A stretch of DNA of 64,000 nucleotides. It comes from Vespa crabro. Taxonomy: Eukaryota; Arthropoda; Insecta; Hymenoptera; Vespidae. Within the stretch, counting starts at the first letter, position 1. The number at the start of each line of letters is the position of its first letter. Under the pieces are notes generated by a model. It had not been told where the DNA came from and ran no database searches. It saw only the letters and a program-made list of their open reading frames with translations. The position numbers and the translations under genes were made by a program. This document shows positions 27,700-43,521 of this stretch, piece after piece. The stretch is from positions 1,526,001 through 1,590,000 of the forward strand of contig NC_060975.1 in the NCBI RefSeq assembly GCF_910589235.1. Direction: 5' to 3'.

Positions 27700-28497
27700 G
27701 CGATGATAGCGGTGGCGGTGGCGGTGGCGGCGGTACACCGCGCGCGGCTGCCTGACGCATTGCAGGTGCGCGCTGGCCAATCACAGGGCCGTTTAGTTCG
27801 CCCGGACTTGTCCTGTAAACACGGGACCGCACCCACCCCGCATGCGAAACGTCTTCGCAAGTCCAAGCGAGGAAGCCCTCGTTGCGGGGCACGACGTGGA
27901 GCCTGCGTACGTTTCCTTCTCGAAGCGCGTCGAAGGGACGCACGTACGACGTTCTTTTCGTACGTAGGAAGTCCTTAGTGGTCCTAGTTCTCGCGCGCGT
28001 AGCAAACGGCGCGCTCGTGAGTGGCGCGTACGCTACACCTCTCCCCGCCTACTAGACTCTCGAAGCGCGCGATTGGTCGACGATCGTAGGAGCGAGTGGT
28101 GGGGGTTGGCCGGCGTAGTGATACCCGGCCGGCCGAGACTTGCGGCAGAGCCCTCGCACACCGATAGAGAACGGTGGACTCCATTGCTGTCCTGAGTGCG
28201 TTTCTCGTCGGCCGCTGGTGTCGTATCCGCTGTGTCTCTGTCTCTATTTCTCTGTCCGGTATATCTCTTGTCTCTGCTCTCTACGCCGCGCCCGCTCGCG
28301 CACGCAGCTACACACAAATACTTTTCTCCTTTTATTCTCGCTTGCTTCAATTCCCTCTGCGCAATTATAATACGTCGTACCGTTACGAAGAGGACAATAT
28401 TGTGAATAATACCGCTCGCTCTCTCCCTGTGTCTAGTGTCCCATACGGGTAAAGCTCCATAACTTTCTCGAAGGAGCCTGAGAAGAAGCGAAAAGTA
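27700..28497 (+). promoter_or_regulatory. Cam: CpG-rich calmodulin promoter and 5' UTR
   Basis: The GC-richest part of the window, with many CpG dinucleotides, lies directly upstream of the calmodulin start codon. CCAAT boxes are visible at 27777-27781 (forward) and 28072-28076 (reverse, ATTGG). No clear TATA box precedes a start, which fits a broad housekeeping-type promoter. The downstream part (about 28150-28497) is probably 5' UTR and is CT-rich. Confidence 0.65.
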
Positions 28498-33595
<5,098 letters not shown>

Positions 33596-35207
33596 ATGCA
33601 ACCAGTATAATGGAAGAACTTGCGACTTGAAGTGGTGTTGACGTACTAAATAAAAAAAAAAAATAAAAAAAAAATAAAAAAAAAAATAAAAAAAAAATCA
33701 AGATGCAGAGTATAAAATATATGTAAAACACAAAATGCGAACCAACCAGAAAGTGAAAAACAAAACCTTGTATCCGGATGTGAAGTCTACATATATATAT
33801 ATATATATAAAAAATCCGCGCGGAAGGTCAACGCCCGATACGCGTTAATCATCTCGTTGTCGATAAGTAAAAAATACAGGGCAAATCAACTGTTTAATTA
33901 AAGAGCTATACCGCTAAAATCATTATCTCTGTCGAGCATATATACTTACAAAATACATAACACACACACACACACACACAAATACACTCGCACTCACACA
34001 TAAACACACATGAACAGGTAAAAACAATTAGAAAAAATACATACGCATATTACATATAACACACATGTACACAAATACACCCGCACAGTCGTTTTATTTC
34101 TGTTCAACAATAACACAAGAAAAAAAAATCGAGAAAGAAAGAAAAAAATATTAAAAAGTGATATACATTTAAACGTAAGATGCATAGTTGTGCGCTTATG
34201 TTCTCTAATTATAAAAGAAAGAAACTTATGAAGAGAGAAAGAGAAGTGCATTTCCTTTTCATCTCTATCCGTTTTTCCACACTCGTTCTATCTATCTCTT
34301 CCTCTTTAAACTCTTTAAATTATAAATCTTATTATTATATCTGTGTCACACATATATTTTCCTTCTCCTATAAGCCTTTTACCTTTTACTACTACTCATC
34401 TTCATTTTCATTGTCACATCAATAAAAAAAAAGAAAAAAAAAAAAAATTAAAAAAAAATTAAAAAAAAAATTAAAAAAAAAATTAAAAAAAATGCACGTT
34501 GGAATAGTGAAAAATTTTGGTAAAATGAAGGAGAGAAATGCGCCCAAAGGAAAAAATGAACCAGAAGAAAAAGAGATAGAAAGAGGAAGAAAAGAAGGAT
34601 AGAAAAAGGAAGAAACGCTATGTAGCGTTATATTATTGCATCGCAGTTTTACTTACCGCGTGTACATCTGTCGATTTTATTTTAATTAACGAAGTTTGTA
34701 GTGACTGAGAGAGTTATGGGATAAATATCCTGCAAGTGTGGTAAATTCCACTACGAAAATATGTATGAATAGCATAACTATATCTTTTAATAAGGAGACT
34801 TCGGTCTGGACCTCATTTTCTAGGGAGAGAGAAAAAGAGTATAATATAGAGAAAAAGACAGCGAAGAAATCTGAGTTGTATGTGTCGATTATCTTAAAAA
34901 AAAAAGAAAAAAAAAAAAAGAAAAAAAAAGTAATAAGAAAGAAAAAAGAGGATATCCGCCGATAAGTAGTGGCACATCGTGTACTACTAAGTAACACCTT
35001 TAGCTTGCGCGTCACTATAGATTATATGATAATTTATATAAGAAAAATGAAAATATATACATAGCAGTGGAAGATGGCAAGCAGCACTTCTTATAGATCT
35101 CAAATAATGATACATTTTTTGGCACCTTGTCTCCTTCGAAATTGATTAATTGTCTACGTCATGCGAGGAATCGTGTTAATAAGGAAAACAATATAATAAT
35201 AATAATA

Positions 35208-35247
<40 letters not shown>

Positions 35248-35523
35248 GAAATTATAACAAAAAAAAAGAAAAAAAAATGAAGAAGTAAAGAGAGAACATT
35301 ACTTGTATCGCGGATTAGTTAGAAAGCTCCAGATCGAGATCTCTGCGTTCCTATGGATAAGCTTCTTTTTTCCCTGTGCTTTTTCACGTTGCGTCTCGTT
35401 TCGCATTCGTAACGCGTTTACAAGTCGCACGTGCATATACACATACGACATATACGACACATACACATTACAAACACGTAGAGAGAGAGAGAGAGAGAGA
35501 GAGAAATTGTGAGAGATTGAGAG

Positions 35524-35561
<38 letters not shown>

Positions 35562-37722
35562 ACCATACATATACATACATACACAGACACATGCACACTT
35601 ATATAGAAAAGAAAAAACATAGAAAATTAAATTACAGTAAAACAAAACAATAACAACAACAACAACAACACATTATACAACATTTAATAACAAAGTGTGT
35701 TTTATCTCCGGTTCCGTATAATCTCCTGTTTTTATCTTGCCTTCCATCGAGGAAATCTCATAATAACACTCGTGCGCAAAAACCATCTCACGTCGACACC
35801 ACTTTTGTTGGATAAAAAAGGAAAAAAAAAGTTTAAATGGATAAACAGGGGATGATGATGATGATGGGGTGTTAAAAGGAAGTCAAGCTACACAAGTGAT
35901 CGGTGCATTGCTTTTCTTCGCCCATGGGTGCGTCGTGTCGGTCTCGTTAAGCGGAGAAAGAAAAGAAAGAAAGAAAGAAAGAAAGAAAAAAAACGAAAGA
36001 AAAGAAAAAAGAGAGAGAGAGAGAGAGATCACAACCAGAACGGAGAAAACTGGTGTAAATTTGTGCGATCCGTACGCGATAATGTTACTTAAAAACTTGA
36101 GAGCAAAGAACAACACACGGTAACACGACGCGTAATAAAACACATCTAAATGCGTGTATGTGCATCCGGGGTTGTTCAGACATAATATATATGTAATATA
36201 TATTATATATACATAAAATTAATTTGCGACAAAATGAAGAGAAAAAAAGAAACAATTCCTCCACAGTCCTTTATTATTATTATTTAATATTGAAGTGAAA
36301 AACAGAATAAGAAAAAAAAGGGTGAACTACTACTTGTATTTCTGGTGACCTAGATTGCATTGATTATAAAAAGACAAAATAAATGTATCCTCATTTTTAG
36401 GTCACAAATATTTATTACTTGTCCTTTTTTAATTACCAATAGACCTCTCATTTCAGCTCTCTTCTCATCTTTTTTAGCATTTCATGAATGGCACTCAGAT
36501 TCCTTTGCTAAAAAATAACGCGTTTCGTTATTCGTGACAAAACGTATTTTACATACATATCTGCGTGTAATTAAATAAAATCTCTCGCTTGTAAAATCTT
36601 CCTCCTCGTGAATTAGATATTATAGATCGCAGCGCAGGACATTGATGATGAATATGCATTTACGCAATTGGTAATTGCTTCATACGTGTGATGTCATTTG
36701 TGAACATAAACTTGTCTCTCGGTAAAATTAGTCTAAGCGATATATGTCGATATATTTTCACTTTATAAAATTCATTTTTCAATTTCATCCTAAAAAGAAA
36801 AAAAAAATATATATATATATATAGAAATCGTGCGTTGCTTGATACGATTCGTATTTTTAAGTTCCTCTCTTTGATCATGCTTTCATTTTCTGATTTATCA
36901 TTTAACCAAGGAAATGTTTTCATTAATTGCGACAACCTTTGCAATTTACGTTTTCACTTTCATTCGAAGAAAATGCTTCAGTTGTTATAGGATTATCATT
37001 TGTATGTTATTAATGCTGTTTTAACGATTTAATCGTTCCATTAAGAATCAGTGATTGTTTTTACTTTTTAAGAGATTTCTCTGAAATAAACGTTTTATTT
37101 TTTTTTTTTTCTGTTACCAAATATATAGACATTTGATTAATTTATTATTGAAAATTTTTTGTTATTCGATTATTATGTTATTCCTGATCTTAGATCTGAG
37201 GATATTAATTTAATTGTAAGATTAGAATTGCTTGCCTTTTACATTGATTAGTGATTATTATATAAACAATATGGCAGAAGTACTTACCTATTTTCAATGC
37301 ATCATGTCAAAAATGGTTGCAATCAGCGTTTAATCTTTCAGATAGTAAAAATTAATCATGGATGTTTCTTAACACTTCTTATCGTACATAAGGAAGCAGC
37401 ACAGTTTGTATAAAATGTTAATGTTGAGTTAATAAATTGTTCCAATGTATAAAAATGTGCATATGTCTGTATTCCTGCTTTATGTAAGTTGAAATCTCAC
37501 AATCATATGAAAGAACATTATAAGAAAAACAGAGATGTGGTAAAAAAAATTCAATATAAAAATTAATTTATCTATGTTCTAAACACGTTTTGTAAAAAGT
37601 AAAGAAAAACATATGGATAAGTGTTTTCAAAAATATATTTCATAAAGGTATTTTCAATTCATTAGATTCAAATGAAGAAGCTCATTGATTAAAAACATCA
37701 TTTAACATATAATATACTTTGA
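33596..37722 (+). other. Calmodulin 3' UTR and intergenic sequence before GILT
   Basis: About 4 kb without a coding frame. A-rich runs (33646-33698, 34424-34492), a CA run (33960-33980), GA tracts (35480-35505, 35530-35560) and a TAA array (35192-35246) dominate. Calmodulin transcripts are known to carry long 3' UTRs, and several AATAAA signals are present (for example near 36378). The 3' end cannot be fixed from sequence. The GILT 3' UTR probably occupies the last few hundred bases on the minus strand. Confidence 0.5.
35192..35246. repeat. (TAA)n microsatellite
   Basis: About 55 bp of nearly pure AAT/TAA triplets in the presumed calmodulin 3' UTR. Confidence 0.9.
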
Positions 37723-38715
37723 TCATAGACAACCTTCAGGTTTGATTTTAAACAGTGAACATACTTCTTGTAATAAGTTTTTCAAGATTTTAGCCTGGTC
37801 CTTAACGCTCTAAAATAATTATGTTATGTTTAAATAGATAGGAAACAAATATTAATATATAGTTATAGGATTATTATATACTTACATCATTAAGAGAGAT
37901 TGTAGGTATAAAAGAAATTCGTGGCTTAAGAGCACTTGTCAATTCTCCGTATTTAGCCAAAAGTTCTTTTCCTTTTGCTCCGGAATAACATTTGGAAATA
38001 ACATTAGAATCCACATTCATTTTCTGTGCACAAATTTCCATGATATTTTCTGGATCTATATTATTTTTAATCATGCAAGATAAGTAATTCAATAGAAGTG
38101 ATTGATCTTTTATAAGATCAATGGCGCATGCATGTATTATATTTCCTTGGCATTCAATTGGTCCATGTTGACATTTAAATTCATAAGTATGATCCTTTTG
38201 TGTTGTCTAGAATATAAAAATTTTTTTATTATTAGCTATCATTACTATTATGAAATGTTTTATTTTATATAACTATAATATTTAAATATATTGCTTTACC
38301 GTAGCTTTTCCATATGGTATCAATGTGACCTGTACATTTTCCTTTAGTTTCACATAAGTTGGCAATAAATGATATACAAAAAAACTTCGTGAATCAGGAC
38401 ACAGCGTCTCATAATATACAGTTATATGAACTATTTCTTTTGCATTAACTTCCTTCTCTATTATCCTTACTTCGCTTCCCGAAAATTCTATTTAAATAGA
38501 TAAAAAATAGTTAAGAGAAACTTAACTTCATATTGCATGTAATTATCGAGCTTTTTGTCAAATAACTATAAACATATATGTATAAAATAAAATTTTTTCT
38601 TACCTTCTGTAACATGATCTTGTGCAAACGATAACCATATTTTTGAAGATTGCCATAGAAATATAATTAGAATAACAATCAGCAATAGTTTCCATCGAAA
38701 ACTACCTAACCCCAT
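37723..38715 (-). CDS. GILT: GILT-family thiol reductase (gamma-interferon-inducible lysosomal thiol reductase), complete, 4 exons
   Basis: A 235-aa secretory-pathway protein of the GILT family, which reduces disulfides in lysosomal cargo. Minus-strand exons are 38604-38715, 38300-38487, 37886-38206 and 37723-37809 (708 nt). A basic-then-hydrophobic N-terminus (WKLLLIVILIIFLW, residues about 8-21) is a signal anchor or signal peptide. The family signature CQHGxxECxxNxxxxC is complete (CQHGPIECQGNIIHAC). Where vertebrate GILT has CXXC, this protein has CPDS (in YYETLCPDSRSFF), so only one active-site Cys remains. I recall that several insect GILTs also have a serine there. A 5' UTR intron is likely: a minus-strand donor GTAAGT lies next to 38809 and an acceptor just upstream of the ATG. 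Divergent from POLR1C. Confidence 0.93.
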
Positions 38716-38809
38716 TATCTAAATTTATTCTCTATAAATACTAAAATATAAAATTAAGAATTAAAAGATATTTTATGCATATATATAATTATATAAATAT
38801 TAACTTACC

Positions 38810-39699
38810 AATGTGTAAGCGTATCCATAAAGATTGCAAACATATAGACATTATTTTTATACCTATTTTAAAGGTCCATATGTTGATATGATGTTTTAAG
38901 ATGACACCACGCACAAATTAATTTTTGACTGTAAAAATTAATAACATTAAATCTTTTACCTATTAAATAATAAATAATAATAATACTCTGATAAAATTAA
39001 AACATACTTGCTTAACTTTATTATGTTTCTATGCTTTTGATAAAACAAAAAAAAAACACTTTTATCTTTTCGATAAATACATTATTTCACCTTCTTATGT
39101 TTCAAGAAAATGTATGAACGTTAATTGACACGTATTCCGGTATAACCAAGAAAGAAAAAGATTCGTCATTTATCTTTTGACAATCATTCAAACGGTATAA
39201 CCTCATACAATAATTGATAAAGTTAATATAAATTGTTTCATTGTAAAGATAACTTTACGATAATTTTTATTTCTTCTATAATAATTGTTAATTCGTGTAA
39301 CAACACCGTAGTTGTATTTTTCTTTCGCTGGGTGGCGGTACAAAAATTTACCGATGCATGCCATTTTAAGAAACGCGCCAATCGTTCACTTTATTTAGAT
39401 ATAATAAGTCGTACATATGTTTAGTTCGATATTTCGAGTTTCGATAATTTTACTATACGATAATATATCGTACATGATAATGTATGTACATGCGTGTTCA
39501 CGGATTTACACATTTAGTCAAATGTCTGCTTGATTGGATATACGTGGTTTTACATAACCTATAAAAGATATAAACAGAGTCAACTTCTTAATAATTTTAT
39601 TAATTGTATTAATTGTGTAAAATAAAAGAACAGGAATAACAGAGTTTAGAGAATTAAGGTATTCATAGGAATAATTATTTTAATATTATACAATAAAAT
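38810..39699. promoter_or_regulatory. Divergent promoter region GILT / POLR1C
   Basis: About 0.9 kb between the GILT 5' UTR exon and the POLR1C start codon. The only less AT-rich part is around 39310-39420, with a 'GCGCCAAT' CCAAT box near 39375; it is the best candidate for a shared or POLR1C core promoter. Otherwise AT-rich and without coding signal. Confidence 0.45.
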
Positions 39700-41212
39700 A
39701 TGGAGAAGGATCGAAAACCACGTGTATTATTAGAAGAATATGGGATACCAAACGTAAGTTAATAGAAATATGAATTATTATTATTGAACTGTTATTATAT
39801 ATTATATTACTTTTTTACAGATGGCAGAATATTCTTACGAACCATGGAGCTTACAAAAATTTAAAGAAGTAATATAAATACATTATATATAACAGTATCT
39901 CTCGGTTGAAATTTCAATGTATAATAATTAATTCATTATCTTTTTTTATAGACATTTATAATAGAAATCGTAAAGGAGTCCAAAGATGAAAGAGAATTAG
40001 AATTTGATCTGATTGGTTGTCATTCCTCGCTTGCAAATGCTTTACGCAGAATACTCTTAAGCGAAGTACCAACTATGGCTATTGAAAAAGTTTTTATATT
40101 AAATAATACCAGTTTAATTCAAGATGAGGTATTGGCACACAGGTAATATATGGATATATATTAAATTCAAAGTTAAAATTGTGCGTATTAATACAAATTT
40201 ATTAAATATATATAGGCTTGGACTTATACCTTTAAAAGCTGATCCTAGATTATTTGAATATCCATCTACTAATGAGAAAGATGAAAATGAGGTTAGTGAT
40301 CAGGATACATTAAGGTATGAGATGAAAGTGACATGTTCTTGGAATCCACAGCCACCAAAAGACTCTAGACGGCCAAATGATATATATAGAAATAATAATG
40401 GTATTTACTATTTATTAATATATAGAATTTTTAAGAATATTTCATAGTATACAGTTAGAGAAGAGATGTTTTATATTTTTGTTTCTTAGTTTATAGTAAA
40501 GATATTAAATGGATACCAATCGGACGTCAAGCAGAATTATATCCTAGAGGTACAGAACAATTGGGTGTTTTAGAAGGAGATATTTTAGTTTGTAAAATGA
40601 GGCCAGGGCAAGAAATTCATGCATTTATGCATGCAGTAAAAGGTATTGGAAGAGATCATGCAAAGTTCTCCCCAGTAGGTATGTACCCTCTTCTTGAAAA
40701 TTTCTTATATAATTTTGATATATTCAAATCATAAAAGTTTATGTAGAAAGTTAAAATATTTTTATTCCATATAGCTACCGCTTCATACAGGTTATTACCA
40801 GATATTCAAATAACAAAAACTGTAAGAGGAGAAATGGCTCAACGTTTGAAAAGTTGCTTCAGTCCTGGTGTTATAGAAATTGTAGAACGCCAGAAAGGCG
40901 ATCCAAATTCACGAGAAGCTGTGGTAAAAAATGCTCGCTATGATAGCTGCTCTCGCAATGTTTTCCGTCATGATGATTTAAAGGATTGTGTGCAACTAAG
41001 TCGAATAACAAATCATTTTATTTGTGAGTTCATTAATTTATCTTAAATTAGTAAAAAATTTGTTTTGCATTTATGTATATATTATTTTGTTATTTACAGT
41101 TACTATAGAATCTGTTGGTGCATTACCATCTAGTATATTATTTACAGAAGCAGTCAAAACATTAAAATCAAAATGTAAAACATTTATAGAAGAACTTGAA
41201 AACCCATCATAA
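39700..41212 (+). CDS. Polr1C: DNA-directed RNA polymerases I and III subunit RPAC1 (AC40), complete, 7 exons
   Basis: The alpha-like subunit shared by RNA polymerases I and III, which pairs with RPAC2 in the assembly platform. Exons are 39700-39753, 39821-39868, 39952-40142, 40216-40400, 40490-40678, 40775-41023 and 41100-41212, giving 342 aa, the usual family size. The alpha/RPB3/AC40 motif is seen as 'LIGCHSSLANALRRILLSEV' followed by PTMAIEKV, then 'QDEVLAHRLGLIPLKADPRL'. The insert domain carries 'WIPIGRQAELYPRG'. The C-terminal dimerisation part ends 'FTIESVGALPSSILFTEAVK' and EELENPS. The start ATG gives MEKDRKPRVLLEEYG, and a second in-frame ATG opens exon 2. An AATAAA overlaps the stop codon (41211-41216). 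Confidence 0.96.
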
Positions 41213-41775
41213 TAAATTTCATATCTTATATTCTAAGTACAAGAAAAGAAATGTTTTCTTATAAATGATTTATTGTCATTAGAACCTCATACATTATAGG
41301 TTTTCTTCAAAGTTATTTGTACTTATTGTTACAAGCATGGAACATTTTTCAATATTATATAAAATCGTTGTATTTTGAAAGACGGCAGTAACATTGATAT
41401 AATTCCATATTTTCTTCAAAGTTATTTACATGAAAATGTTGATATGTAAAATATTATATTAAAATTTAGATAGTTTTATACTTATGTATAACATTTTCTC
41501 TTCTTTTTTTTAAATTTGTATGTAAACATGAGGCAAAAAGAAATATTGTAAAGTTATCATTTTATGCAACACTTTTCTAATTTAATATATTATAGCTATG
41601 CGTATGAATTCCTGATTATTTATAATAATATGTGATATAATTTGAAAGCCATATTAATCACTATTATAAACAATTAGTTATATTAAAAATAGGATATCTT
41701 TAATATTTTCATGAATAATTTAAATGAAATTAGAGCTCAAACAAAATTGAAAACTTCAATTATAAACATGGAATA
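41213..41775. other. Convergent 3' region between POLR1C and G-gamma-1
   Basis: AT-rich sequence of 563 bp between facing stop codons, presumably the two 3' UTRs. No coding frame, RNA gene or repeat of note was recognised. Confidence 0.6.
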
Positions 41776-41988
41776 TTACAGAATGGAGCATGAGCTTTTT
41801 TCACGAAAGGGATTAGACTTCTGCGATGAGAAACCAACCAAGAGACAATCCTCTTGCTCGTGTTCAGTAATGTACTTCATAATATCTTCAATGGCTTTGC
41901 TCACCATTATGCGCTTGATTGCAGCTTCACGGCGCAATTGCTCCGTGATCATACGTTGTTGTTGTAGATTTGTAATCACCATGTCCAT
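41776..41988 (-). CDS. Ggamma1: G protein gamma-1 subunit, complete, single coding exon
   Basis: Heterotrimeric G-protein gamma subunit, which forms the obligate G-beta-gamma dimer at the plasma membrane. It is 70 aa, the size of Drosophila G-gamma-1. The open frame continues upstream to 42153, but the start chosen is the ATG at 41986-41988: homology begins there (MDMVITNLQQQRMITEQLRR), a minus-strand splice acceptor (TATAG) lies a few bases before it, and the upstream residues do not resemble the family. Later landmarks are 'KYITEHEQEDCLLVGFSSQK' and NPFREKSSCSIL. The CaaX box CSIL ends in Leu and so predicts geranylgeranylation. The 5' UTR must start further upstream, probably near the CCAAT pair at 42369-42391. 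Confidence 0.95.
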   Translation of the reverse strand: MDMVITNLQQQRMITEQLRREAAIKRIMVSKAIEDIMKYITEHEQEDCLLVGFSSQKSNPFREKSSCSIL

Positions 41989-42440
41989 AACAGCTATATC
42001 CAAATAAGTTAAATGGTTGTAACTTTGATTAATATTGAAATACTGTAAAAAATAAGGAATAGGATTTAAACAATGCTGTCGAATAAGTAAACTTTCCATT
42101 GCAATTTTTAAAAAGATCAATTTCAATAGGAAACTTACACTCAGTCCTTTCAACGATATAAGAAAACTCTGAAAAAATTTAAATTTATATATTTTCCGTT
42201 ACTCCTTATTAATCGTGTCTCTTTAAAACTCTAAAACGATCTAAAAAGGAAACAGAAACTTAAGAAGAGGAAACCAAACCCTACATACTACAAAGATATG
42301 ACGTATATGATTATTTATTCTCCTCGTGTATATAACCTACCACGAAGGAGATATGACAGGCTCTCCTCTCATTGGTTATAATTTTAGGCCAATCAGATTT
42401 AACCTTATAACTTTCTCAAATCACTGCTTGAAAAACAAAA
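41989..42440 (-). promoter_or_regulatory. Ggamma1: G-gamma-1 5' UTR intron and CCAAT-pair promoter
   Basis: Upstream of the G-gamma-1 coding exon (minus strand). An inverted CCAAT pair, ATTGG at 42369-42373 and CCAAT at 42387-42391, is 13 bases apart on centre-facing strands. A 5' UTR exon and intron are likely because the coding exon begins at a splice acceptor. The exact first exon was not defined. Confidence 0.45.
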
Positions 42441-42691
42441 AAATATTAATAATATATTTCTAATAATCTATTAATTAATCAATCTGTTTAAAGGTAATCA
42501 AATTATTATTAAAATATTTTTTAAATAATAAAAGTAATATTTAAACTCTCAATAACGTTAAAGTATTTCTTTTCGATATATAAAGTTAAAGAAAAGAAGA
42601 AAAGAAAAAGAAAGAAAAGAAAAAGAAAGAAAAAAGAATAATAAAAGAAATGAAACATTTGATTAATGCAATATTATATAATATTATTTGA

Positions 42692-42722
<31 letters not shown>

Positions 42723-42984
42723 TCAATAATATTATAATATATTATTTAAATTTTTCCAATGTATAAAAATAATTCTGCCATTGTTGCGTATAGTAATATG
42801 TGACTTGTGTGTTTCTACTACCTGCAAGACCTGTAGTACCGATAAACACAGCCTCGTCGTTTGGCATCGACGTTCCCGCGCTGGTCTCTTCCTAGCTTAT
42901 TTATTCTCCTTGCATGAAGTTAGATTGTTCTTTGTCGGGAGGGCGTGAGTTTTCCACGATATTCGCGCGAATATTAACGTGACG
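42441..42984 (+). promoter_or_regulatory. Rtf1 upstream region
   Basis: AT-rich sequence (GA-rich 42580-42650, TA run 42700-42722) that turns GC-richer at about 42830-42984, just before the Rtf1 start codon, with CpG-containing 'GGCATCGACGTTCCCGCG'. The latter part is read as promoter and 5' UTR. No gene is seen in the AT-rich part. Confidence 0.45.
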
Positions 42985-43471
42985 ATGCCGAAAAGAAAGA
43001 ATCAAGCATTAATAGATTCTGAAAGTAGTGGCAGCGCATCGGAAAGTGGCTCGGATTTGGATAATGTAAATAATATAACCTTATATACAAATCACACATA
43101 CTATCTTGTCGATATTGTGTCATTCTCTTATAAAAGGAAACGTTTTTATTTTTATCATTATGAAAATGAAAATTTAATAACTATTAATAATTTAACCCGT
43201 AGCCAAATTGTTAATGCATTATTAATCTTTTTGACCAAGGAACAATGCGATACATCGAATGGTTTCGTATAACCTACTTCACGATATGCTATTATCACTT
43301 TTCTTTTTCTTTAAAGTCTCCTACCAATTTTGAAATAAACTAATGCTTCTTATTCCAATATCGATTTAAGGCAAGCAATCATTTTATATTTTATTGTTTT
43401 ATAGATTATGTGATTTTAGATCTTCATATATGTTAGATTTATTTCTTCATATATGTTTTTTTCCTTACATG

Positions 43472-43521
<50 letters not shown>

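Larger units (their letters stand above)
22221..27700. other. Gene-free, microsatellite-rich stretch upstream of calmodulin
   Basis: About 5.5 kb without a supportable gene on either strand. It alternates between AT-rich parts and more complex, GC-richer islands (about 22900-23060, 24590-24680 and 26040-26290) that could be regulatory. CT/GA tracts lie near 24354-24410, 25370-25430, 25800-25830, 26006-26032 and 26480-26630. A 37-bp tandem duplication lies at 24521-24590 and a GAT/GAC array at 27430-27660. The long open frames here consist almost wholly of dinucleotide or trinucleotide repeats. Confidence 0.6.

Noticed and set aside
27401..27866. Several overlapping frames of poly-Met, poly-Ser, poly-Ile or poly-Asp on both strands
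   Set aside because: All come from a GAT/GAC triplet array, which is open in many frames at once.
41989..42153. N-terminal extension of the G-gamma-1 frame
   Set aside because: Homology and the normal 70-aa length start at the ATG at 41986-41988, and a splice acceptor lies just upstream, so the extension is intron or 5' UTR sequence.
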